A stretch of DNA of 20,585 bases from contig CAVGTF010000024.1 of NCBI GenBank assembly GCA_963632245.1, positions 1 to 20,585 of the forward strand, read 5' to 3'. Below, in pieces: positions 6,672 to 12,075 of the stretch. How positions within the stretch are numbered: the stretch's first letter is position 1; each line of letters begins with the position of its first letter. The notes below the pieces were generated by a model, which ran no database searches, was not told the DNA's origin, and saw nothing but the letters and a program-made list of their open reading frames with translations. The position numbers and the translations under genes are program-made. The stretch is from UBA1724 sp963632245 (lineage in GTDB: Bacteria; Verrucomicrobiota; Lentisphaeria; Oligosphaerales; Oligosphaeraceae).

Positions 6672-8141
6672 ATGTCCACCCACGATACCCAAACGCCGGA
6701 TACCACGGCACCACTGCCCCACCTCCTGGAGGGCGTGATGACCCTTCGACGCATTAGCGCCGGCGCGTACGGGACGGTCTATTTGGGGCGGGATGCGGCG
6801 CACCGGGAATTGGCGGTGAAGGTCCTGAATCCGGATGTGCCGGAATCGGGTCGCGAACGGGAGCGCCAGGGGCTGGTCTCCTTTTTGGAGGAGTTCCAGA
6901 ATGGCGACGACCATTTGCTCACGATCCACCAGATCTCCCCCGTTGGCCCCACACTCTGCTACTCCATGGAGCTGGCCGATAACCTGAATGACCCCTACTC
7001 CTCCGACGACTATGCTGCCGCTACCCTGGGCGCTTGGCTGGATCGACACGGTCCGCCGCCCATGGAGACCCTGGTGGACTGGATGCACCAGCTCCTGGAG
7101 GGCGTGGCGGCCCTCCATGCACACGGCCTCATCCACCGGGATCTGAAGCCCGGGAATCTCTATTTTGTGCGGGGACGTCTGAAGCTGGGAGACTACGGAT
7201 TGGTCTGCCGCTGGAAGCCCGATAGCACCCTCATCGGCACACAAGCGTATATCCCCGAGGGAATGACGCAGGCCGCCCCCGAAATGGATCTCTACGCACT
7301 AGGGAAGATCCTCTATACCATGGCCACCGGACTCCCCGTGGGCGAATACCCCCGGATCCCAGAACGGCGTATGGACGACCGCGCACTGCGGCAGCTGAAC
7401 CAGTTCCTCATGGAGCGCGCGTGCTCCTCGGAACCCGAGAACCGCTTCCATACTGCACAGGCATTCCGGGAGGCCTTCGACCAGGTCTGCGATCCCGCTA
7501 CCCAGGCCCAGAGGAGCCAGAAGCTCCGCAGGAAGCTCTTTCTGGGTTCACAGCTGGCATTCGTGGCGCTCCTGGTGGTTGCACTGGTGCTCTTGGCACT
7601 CCATGTGAATTCTCTGCGCCCCGTGGAGGAGGAGTACCTCCCCGTTTCCCAGCAGTGGTATGAGCAGATTCCTCCCATCAATTCCCGGATGAGCCTCCGA
7701 TTCCATCAGGAGAAGACCGCCACACAGGAGATCCCCGGCGGAATCCAGGTGACCCCCGGAGAGACGTGCTCCGTCACCACAAAGGATTTCGAACTCTATT
7801 TCGAGGTGACCTCGAATCTTCACCAGGCAGAACTCCAAATCCGCTTCCAGCCCGAAAATCCCGCCGAGGACCCCACGGAAATCCACGCGATGCTCACCCC
7901 ACGCGGAGTCTTCTCGGAGACTACCCTCCTGGCGAGCGAACCCCACGGAGAGATCACATGGGGACTCCGCGTCGTCCCCCAAGGCGATCAGTGGCTCCTC
8001 CTGGCAAACGGACGACCCGTCCTCGATATCCCCGCCCCTAAGACAACTCCCCCCTGGAAACTATCCTTTACGCTCCTCTCCCAGGAAACCGGGACACTCA
8101 CGGTGCGAAAAATCTGCTATTTTGCAAATGGTGTGAATTAG
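6672..8141 (+). CDS. Transmembrane Ser/Thr protein kinase with extracytoplasmic C-terminal domain
   Basis: A 489-residue protein. The kinase domain (about 22-272) shows a nucleotide loop SAGAYGTV (29-36), in which the first glycine of GxGxxG is serine, the VAIK-type lysine K50, catalytic HRDLKPGN (155-162), metal-binding D174 in a DYG instead of DFG, and GTQAYIPEG (189-197) in place of the usual GTxxYMAPE. The catalytic residues are present, so activity is likely. One membrane helix follows (about 290-312), then about 175 residues outside the cytoplasm that look beta-rich. The segment around GLRVVPQGDQWLLLANGRPVLDI resembles LamG/concanavalin-like or DUF1080-type domains that bind sugars, but this is a guess. 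Context: it follows a sigma factor and an anti-sigma-like gene and may be their sensor. Confidence 0.85.
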   Translation: MSTHDTQTPDTTAPLPHLLEGVMTLRRISAGAYGTVYLGRDAAHRELAVKVLNPDVPESGRERERQGLVSFLEEFQNGDDHLLTIHQISPVGPTLCYSMELADNLNDPYSSDDYAAATLGAWLDRHGPPPMETLVDWMHQLLEGVAALHAHGLIHRDLKPGNLYFVRGRLKLGDYGLVCRWKPDSTLIGTQAYIPEGMTQAAPEMDLYALGKILYTMATGLPVGEYPRIPERRMDDRALRQLNQFLMERACSSEPENRFHTAQAFREAFDQVCDPATQAQRSQKLRRKLFLGSQLAFVALLVVALVLLALHVNSLRPVEEEYLPVSQQWYEQIPPINSRMSLRFHQEKTATQEIPGGIQVTPGETCSVTTKDFELYFEVTSNLHQAELQIRFQPENPAEDPTEIHAMLTPRGVFSETTLLASEPHGEITWGLRVVPQGDQWLLLANGRPVLDIPAPKTTPPWKLSFTLLSQETGTLTVRKICYFANGVN

Positions 8142-8143
8142 TT

Positions 8144-8170
8144 ATAACTCGTTTAATATTAACGAGTTAT
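8144..8170. promoter_or_regulatory. 27-bp AT-rich dyad after the kinase gene
   Basis: Perfect 10-bp arms, ATAACTCGTT (8144-8153) and AACGAGTTAT (8161-8170), flank a 7-base spacer (TAATATT). The dyad begins 3 bp after the kinase stop. It could form an RNA hairpin that ends the kinase transcript, although it is AT-rich and has no T-run after it. Alternatively it could be a protein-binding operator. Confidence 0.55.
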
Positions 8171-8181
8171 GTATATAAAAG

Positions 8182-8202
8182 TGCCGCAAGGCGCCATTGG
8201 CG
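8182..8202. repeat. Direct repeat of a GCCGCAAGGCGCC module
   Basis: A 21-bp stretch starting TGCCGCAAGGCGCC and ending ATTGGCG recurs at 8337-8357 with only the first base different. A diverged form appears inverted around 10441-10469, where the central part is replaced by a perfect palindrome. It is one module of the composite repeats in this gap. Confidence 0.85.
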
Positions 8203-8246
8203 CATTCGCTTGTTTCTCCATATCCTGATATTTCCCCATGGAAGAC

Positions 8247-8281
8247 ATCCAAAGGAGGGGAGGCTGCCGCCCCCGTACCCC
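8247..8281. repeat. GC-hairpin repeat, copy 2 (ATCCAAAGGA type)
   Basis: It begins ATCCAAAGGA like the segment at 131 and continues into GGGGAGGCTGCCGCCCCC, which can fold into a bulged hairpin, and then GTACCCC. The similarity to copy 1 marks this as a dispersed repeat. Confidence 0.6.
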
Positions 8282-8335
8282 TGCAGAATTCTTTTAGCTA
8301 TGGCGCTGTTATTCTAGCCATGCGCATTGCATATT

Positions 8336-8442
8336 GCGCCGCAAGGCGCCATTGGCGTACGCGCCGGTAAATTCCGGCGCGGGGTTCCGGCACGGAACCC
8401 TGGCCTAACTTCCTCCTTCCTCCTTCCTCCTTCCTCCTTTTT
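8336..8442 (+). repeat. Composite repeat, left arm of a long inverted repeat
   Basis: Modules in order: the GCCGCAAGGCGCC piece; a hairpin with 7-bp arms (GCGCCGG 8361-8367, CCGGCGC 8374-8380); a hairpin with 8-bp arms (GGGTTCCG 8382-8389, CGGAACCC 8393-8400); a TGGCCTAA link; four copies of TTCCTCC (8410-8437); and a T-run (8438-8442). The same modules occur in reverse order and orientation at 10354-10469. The gene on the minus strand takes its last codons and TAG stop (8405-8407) from this repeat. Confidence 0.9.
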
Positions 8443-10348
8443 GGAAGTTTAGCGCTTTTCCCGCCATCGCTTGGAAGTGTGGGAGTTTTGCGGCGGTGGC
8501 GGCCTCCTGGAGTCTCTGGAGTCCGGTGGGGATATGCTGTTTGTACCACTCGAGGCCGTTTTCTTTCCAGAGTTTTCCGTAGGCGCCCAGTGCTTGCATG
8601 AGCCGCTGGATGGCGGCGATATGGAGGAGTGACGCCTCAGGGGACGTGCCACCCTCGTTTTTGACTGCCTGGAGATATTGGTTCCAGCAGAGTTCCCGCT
8701 CCTCGGGGGAGTATTCGGTATAGGGATCGTAGAGGAGGGACGCCAGATCGTAGGCAGGGGAGCCCATCCGCATTCCCTGAAAGTCGATCCAGAAGCACCG
8801 GTCGTCCTTCACGAGGATATTCGCTCCCTGAAAATCCCGATGCAACAGCGTCTGGGGACCCGCCAACAGCGCCTCGCGGACGCCGCGGGACTCCTCGGCG
8901 ACCTCGTTGGTCCAGAGCTCATCGGCGTCCAGGACGACCTGGAGGAGGTACTTCCGGAAGTAGTCCCGCTCCCACTGGTAGCTTTCGCGGGTGAATGCCG
9001 GCTGGAGGGGCAGCGGATTCTTCTGTGCCTCCCGGGTGCCTGCAACATGGAGTCGTGCGGCCTGGGGAATCACTTGCTCTTGCAGGAGGGAGAGGCGTTT
9101 TTCATGGGGGAGGGCGGAGAGCTCCTGTCGCCCCAGGTCCTCCTGCACAATCTCGCCCACATCGGGGAGATGCATCCGGATTCCCGGCACCGGAATGCCG
9201 AGGGTCGCCAGGAATTGGTCGATGGCGACGAAGGCGGAGTTCTCTTGTCGGGCGGGGTCGTATGCGCTCCAGAGGAGGCCGGTCTTCTCGCCGTCCTTGA
9301 GCAGTGGGAGATATCGTCTGCCGGAACCCTGCGCACGAGGGACGCCCTCCGTGGTGGCGGTCATGGCAATCCGTGGATCGGGGAGGCGCTGGGGACTGCT
9401 GGCAGGCGGGATCTCCCGGGAAGTCTCGCAGAGGATTCCCGATGCGTAGAGACCCGGATGGGGCAACGACACGCCATCCCAAAGGACCACATCATGGAGC
9501 TTCGTGCCCGCGGGAATCCGGAGATCCTTCCCTAATCCCAAGGCACCGGTGCACTGCACGCCCTGGCGTCCTAGGAGATCCCGCCGGAGGCTCTGCTCCT
9601 CAATGGCATCTCGTAGGGTGGGATTGTGGCTCATGACGCAGTCCAGGACCGCCTGGTGCGCATGGATGTATTCCGCGGGTGTGCCCACATCCGTCCAAAA
9701 ACACTCCTTCGGCGCCACCATCCCCAGGATTCGCCGACCGGCCTTCGCTGCACGTCGGAAGGCATCCAGGATGCTCGGAGTCTCTTCTTCCTCTGGTAAA
9801 AAGTCTAGGATCTCCCGTTTCAATAGGTAGATCCCAGAAAAGGTGTATCCCTCCCCATTTCCGCTGTGGAAATCCAGGATCTCGCCATCTTCCGTAAGAC
9901 GCACACTCCGCACGCCTTTGTTGGGAATCAGCAGCAGCGTGGCGTCCGCGTGGGCGTCCCGGTGGAAGCGCAGGAGCTCCTCCAGGGGAAAGTCGTGGAT
10001 TACATCCACATTCCGCACCAGGATCTCGTCCACCTCCGGCGCGAGCTCCCGGATGGCTTTTCGAATGCCACCACCATGGTTTAGAGGACGGGGGCCCTCC
10101 TCCGAACAAAGGACCTCCACTTTACGCATCCGGGAATACTCCCGGCACGCCGCAGAGACCTGCTCCCCAAGATACGCACTGTTTACCAAAAGTCTCCCGA
10201 TCTCCGGCAATTGCCGCAGTTCGTCTAGCGCCAGGGTCAGTAACTCCACGCTGCAAAAGGGCAATAACGCCTTGGGACGCAGAAGGGTGGCCGGACGCAT
10301 CCGGTTGCCCAAGCCCGCCGCTAATACAAAACCGCAGAGAGAAGACAT
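8405..10348 (-). CDS. Fused sugar-1-phosphate nucleotidyltransferase / sugar kinase (MurU-AmgK-like)
   Basis: A 647-residue cytoplasmic protein joining two enzymes. Residues about 4-240 are a nucleotidyltransferase of the MurU/RmlA type: LAAGLGNRMRPATLLRPKALLPF (9-31), metal-site D115 in RNVDVIHDF, and FWTDVGTPAEY (217-227). A short region (about 265-305) looks like hexapeptide-repeat coils. Residues about 340-630 are an aminoglycoside-phosphotransferase-type kinase with LLHRDFQGANILV (501-513) and WIDFQGMRMGSPAYDL (520-535). AmgK phosphorylates N-acetylmuramate at C1 and MurU converts it to UDP-MurNAc in a peptidoglycan recycling bypass; a fused protein would do both steps. Substrate is inferred, and other sugars are possible. 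I chose the ATG at 10348 since the family motif starts there; an in-frame upstream ATG at 10477 would translate the repeat. No Shine-Dalgarno is seen. The last residues (about GGRRKEEGGS) are repeat-encoded. Confidence 0.8.
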   Translation of the reverse strand: MSSLCGFVLAAGLGNRMRPATLLRPKALLPFCSVELLTLALDELRQLPEIGRLLVNSAYLGEQVSAACREYSRMRKVEVLCSEEGPRPLNHGGGIRKAIRELAPEVDEILVRNVDVIHDFPLEELLRFHRDAHADATLLLIPNKGVRSVRLTEDGEILDFHSGNGEGYTFSGIYLLKREILDFLPEEEETPSILDAFRRAAKAGRRILGMVAPKECFWTDVGTPAEYIHAHQAVLDCVMSHNPTLRDAIEEQSLRRDLLGRQGVQCTGALGLGKDLRIPAGTKLHDVVLWDGVSLPHPGLYASGILCETSREIPPASSPQRLPDPRIAMTATTEGVPRAQGSGRRYLPLLKDGEKTGLLWSAYDPARQENSAFVAIDQFLATLGIPVPGIRMHLPDVGEIVQEDLGRQELSALPHEKRLSLLQEQVIPQAARLHVAGTREAQKNPLPLQPAFTRESYQWERDYFRKYLLQVVLDADELWTNEVAEESRGVREALLAGPQTLLHRDFQGANILVKDDRCFWIDFQGMRMGSPAYDLASLLYDPYTEYSPEERELCWNQYLQAVKNEGGTSPEASLLHIAAIQRLMQALGAYGKLWKENGLEWYKQHIPTGLQRLQEAATAAKLPHFQAMAGKALNFQKGGRRKEEGGS

Positions 10349-10353
10349 TGTGG

Positions 10354-10469
10354 AAAAAAGGAGGAAGGAGGAGGGAGGAAGGAGGAAATTAGGCCAGGGT
10401 TCCGTGCCGGAACCCCGCGCCGGAATTAACCGGCGCGTGCGCCAATGCGCCGCAACCGGTTGCGGCGCA
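10354..10469 (-). repeat. Composite repeat, right arm of a long inverted repeat
   Basis: Read on the minus strand this matches the repeat at 8336-8442: an A/T-run (10354-10359), four GGAGGAA-type heptamers (10360-10387, one with a final G), the AGGCCA link, a hairpin with arms GGGTTCCG (10397-10404) and CGGAACCC (10408-10415), and a hairpin with arms GCGCCGG (10417-10423) and CCGGCGC (10430-10436). The last part differs from the left arm by carrying a perfect palindrome (10446-10469). It ends five bases upstream of the start codon at 10348, so it forms the leader of that gene. Confidence 0.9.
10446..10469. repeat. 24-bp perfect palindrome
   Basis: The half-site TGCGCCGCAACC is followed directly by its exact reverse complement GGTTGCGGCGCA. 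It lies at the outer end of the right inverted-repeat arm. As DNA it could extrude a cruciform; as RNA it would need a small unpaired loop. The left arm has a shorter GGCGCC-centred version at the equivalent place. Confidence 0.9.
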
Positions 10470-10470
10470 A

Positions 10471-10505
10471 GTAGCAAGTAGTTAGTGGTTAGCCGTTAGT
10501 TGTTC
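10471..10505. repeat. Degenerate heptamer array (TTAGTGG type)
   Basis: The bases divide into 7-bp units GTAGCAA, GTAGTTA, GTGGTTA, GCCGTTA, GTTGTTC. The units are the complement type of CTAGCCA/CTAACCA found in the other arrays. The unit sequence is degenerate while the 7-bp spacing of the GT/GC starts is kept. Confidence 0.7.
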
Positions 10506-10513
10506 GGTCGCTG

Positions 10514-10566
10514 CGCGGCTCTTTCGCCACCCATGTGCCGGTACTCGTTCCGTGGCAAGAGCCGCG
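10514..10566. repeat. Long imperfect hairpin in the repeat cluster
   Basis: Perfect 10-bp arms CGCGGCTCTT (10514-10523) and AAGAGCCGCG (10557-10566) enclose a second pair, GCCAC (10526-10530) and GTGGC (10552-10556), separated by a 2-base bulge. Together they make a 15-bp stem with a loop of about 21 bases. The right arm merges into the GCGGAAGAGCGCC module that follows. Confidence 0.8.
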
Positions 10567-10624
10567 GAAGAGCGCCGCAGGCACCTTGTAAACTAGCCAC
10601 TAGCCACTAATTGCTAGGTACTTA
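10564..10624 (+). repeat. Dispersed element, copy B (module plus heptamer array)
   Basis: A GCGGAAGAGCGCC-type module (10564-10585) is followed by CTTGTAAA and the heptamers CTAGCCA, CTAGCCA, CTAATTG, CTAGGTA, CTTA (10593-10624). The array part matches 244-277 nearly perfectly. The whole module-array order matches the reverse complement of 15488-15551. Confidence 0.85.
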
Positions 10625-10648
10625 TGGCGCTTATGGTGGAAAATGCGA

Positions 10649-10689
10649 ACGGCGCCGTCTCGTGGCAGGATGCGGAGAGGCGGCGCCGT
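10649..10689 (-). terminator. Probable terminator of the FadL-family gene
   Basis: Arms ACGGCGCCG (10649-10657) and CGGCGCCGT (10681-10689) are perfect over 9 bp and can extend by TCTC/GAGA with a 2-base bulge. It lies 30 bp after the stop of the minus-strand FadL-family gene at 10719. On the minus strand the stem is followed by TCGCATTTT, a weak T-rich tail, so termination is plausible but not certain. Confidence 0.6.
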
Positions 10690-10718
10690 ACTTTATGATC
10701 GGATGAGCGAAGCGGAGT

Positions 10719-11975
10719 TTAGAACTCGTACTTCACGCCCAGGGAGACCAGGTCGGTGTATCCCCGATAGGTGCCCCGGATGTACTGTTCCGAGGAGAGG
10801 GACTGCTTGGCGTGGCTGCGGTGGAAGAAGATGTGGTTCCAGCCGGCATCCAGGCGCAGGTGCTCGTTCCACTGATAGGAAGCGCCGAAGCAGAGCCAGA
10901 CACGGTTGCTGTCGGGAAGCATCACGCTTTTGTTCTCCTTCTTGGTGACGGCACGCTGGTCGAAGGTGGTGCCGCAACGCAGGGTCCACTTGTCAGTCAG
11001 CTTATACTCGCCGCCGAAGGAGAAGCGCCAGGCGTCATGCCAATCCATGACCACCGTGTTCTTCTTCACCAGGGGACCGCGCTCGAAGGTGGTGGTGAGC
11101 TCCTTCATGGTGCTCCACTGAGTCCAGGCGATGTCCATCATCAGGGTCAGACGGTCGGTGATCACCTGCTGGATGCCGAAGTTCACGTTCTGGGGCATCT
11201 TCAGCTTCAGCTTGGCGTGATCCTTGTAGCTGGTGCCCTTGATGCCGTAGGCGCGGGAGACAAGTTCGGGGATGTCGTAGAACTTTGCGTCCAGATCCAG
11301 CTCGTAGGTGGAACGGGAACGATAGCCGAGACCCAGGGTCGTGCCCTCGCAGGGCTTCCAGACAATACCCAGCGTGAAGCCCAGGCCAATGTCGTCACCC
11401 TCGGTGCGCAACTTGGTGTCACGGCCATACGCGGCGGTGGGCACCTTCTGGCGGGCCTTCATCTCCGCATAGTCAATCATCAGACCAACACCCACCGCAA
11501 AGTTGTCGGTGAGACGGTAGGAGACAGAGGGCAGGACCTCCACCACCGCGATGGAGGTGTCAATGCCGTGATAACGGCCCACCCAATTCCGATGGTAGTT
11601 GGTGGCGGTGCCACTGGTGGCACTGGCCGCCAGGTTCAGGTTCAGGCCGTCGCCAATCGGAATGGAGTAGTCCAAATTCGGAATGTACGTCTTACGGATG
11701 ATGTCACCACTCTCATGGCCGGAAATCGTGCTGCCAGAATCGTGGAACTTCACTTTGCCCGTGAGAAGGTGAGTGCCAGCATTCAACGTGGGACGCTCCA
11801 CCCACGCCGCACCAGCAGGGTTGAAGTACAACGCAGAGGGATCGTCCGTGCTCGCCGTCATGCCAGCCAAACCACGGCCAAGACCACCTACGGACTGCTC
11901 CAAAATCGAAAAGCCAGACGCTAACAAGTACGCCGAGGAAAGAACTAGGCAGCTAAATGCGAGAAGTTTCTTCAT
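10719..11975 (-). CDS. FadL/TodX-family outer membrane transport protein
   Basis: A 418-residue outer-membrane beta-barrel expected to bring hydrophobic compounds such as long-chain fatty acids across the outer membrane. A signal peptide (about 1-20) precedes the FadL-type N-terminal hatch, GFSILEQSVGGLGRGLAG (21-38), then ALYFNPAGAAW (48-58), the family's NPA motif. The rest shows alternating beta strands with family-like phrases (IPNLDYSIPI, DNFAVGVGL, GLGYRS), ending in SLGVKYEF with the terminal Phe typical of barrels recognised by BamA. The ATG at 11975 was chosen over an upstream one at 12125 because it begins the signal peptide and has an AGGAAG ribosome-binding site. It is the last of four minus-strand genes but may have its own promoter. 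Confidence 0.88.
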   Translation of the reverse strand: MKKLLAFSCLVLSSAYLLASGFSILEQSVGGLGRGLAGMTASTDDPSALYFNPAGAAWVERPTLNAGTHLLTGKVKFHDSGSTISGHESGDIIRKTYIPNLDYSIPIGDGLNLNLAASATSGTATNYHRNWVGRYHGIDTSIAVVEVLPSVSYRLTDNFAVGVGLMIDYAEMKARQKVPTAAYGRDTKLRTEGDDIGLGFTLGIVWKPCEGTTLGLGYRSRSTYELDLDAKFYDIPELVSRAYGIKGTSYKDHAKLKLKMPQNVNFGIQQVITDRLTLMMDIAWTQWSTMKELTTTFERGPLVKKNTVVMDWHDAWRFSFGGEYKLTDKWTLRCGTTFDQRAVTKKENKSVMLPDSNRVWLCFGASYQWNEHLRLDAGWNHIFFHRSHAKQSLSSEQYIRGTYRGYTDLVSLGVKYEF

Positions 11976-12017
11976 GTGCTTCCTAATGAGTTGGTTAGGG
12001 GAACTGAGACGTGCGGT

Positions 12018-12049
12018 ATTGTAACAAAAACTAAAAAAGTGTCTGTAAA
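12018..12049 (-). promoter_or_regulatory. Candidate promoter for the FadL-family gene
   Basis: On the minus strand a TGTTACAAT sequence gives an extended -10 box (TACAAT at 12023 to 12018, preceded by TGT). A TTTACA at 12049 to 12044 could be a -35 box, but the 20-bp spacing is long. It would give a leader of roughly 35 bases before the ATG at 11975. Confidence 0.35.
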
Positions 12050-12075
12050 CGATAAGATAGCACGCCTTCTGGAGA

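Larger units (their letters stand above)
8171..8404. other. Convergent intergenic region with repeats
   Basis: This gap lies between the kinase (plus) and the nucleotidyltransferase/kinase fusion (minus). I see no gene. It holds a direct repeat (8182-8202 and 8337-8357), an ATCCAAAGGA-type GC-hairpin repeat, and most of the left copy of the long inverted repeat. Confidence 0.7.
10349..10718. other. 370-bp repeat-filled gap between fadL-like and nucleotidyltransferase genes
   Basis: No gene is supported. From 10354 on the gap is almost entirely repeat modules: the right inverted-repeat arm with its palindrome, a degenerate heptamer array, a long hairpin, a dispersed element, and a probable fadL terminator. 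A promoter for the nucleotidyltransferase gene must lie within or beyond these repeats, but I cannot identify one. Confidence 0.7.

Noticed and set aside
8336..10469. Classical insertion sequence or composite transposon
   Set aside because: The inverted repeats flank a metabolic gene; no transposase or recombinase is encoded and I saw no target-site duplication.
10349..10477. N-terminal extension of the nucleotidyltransferase/kinase fusion to an ATG at 10477
   Set aside because: The extra 43 residues would be encoded by the repeat (including heptamer-derived LLPPSSFLL-type residues), while the family's N-terminal strand begins just after the ATG at 10348. It cannot be fully excluded.
10812..11924. 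A 370-codon open frame antisense to the FadL-family gene
   Set aside because: The opposite strand encodes a complete barrel protein with signal peptide, NPA motif and terminal Phe; the antisense product shows no domain.
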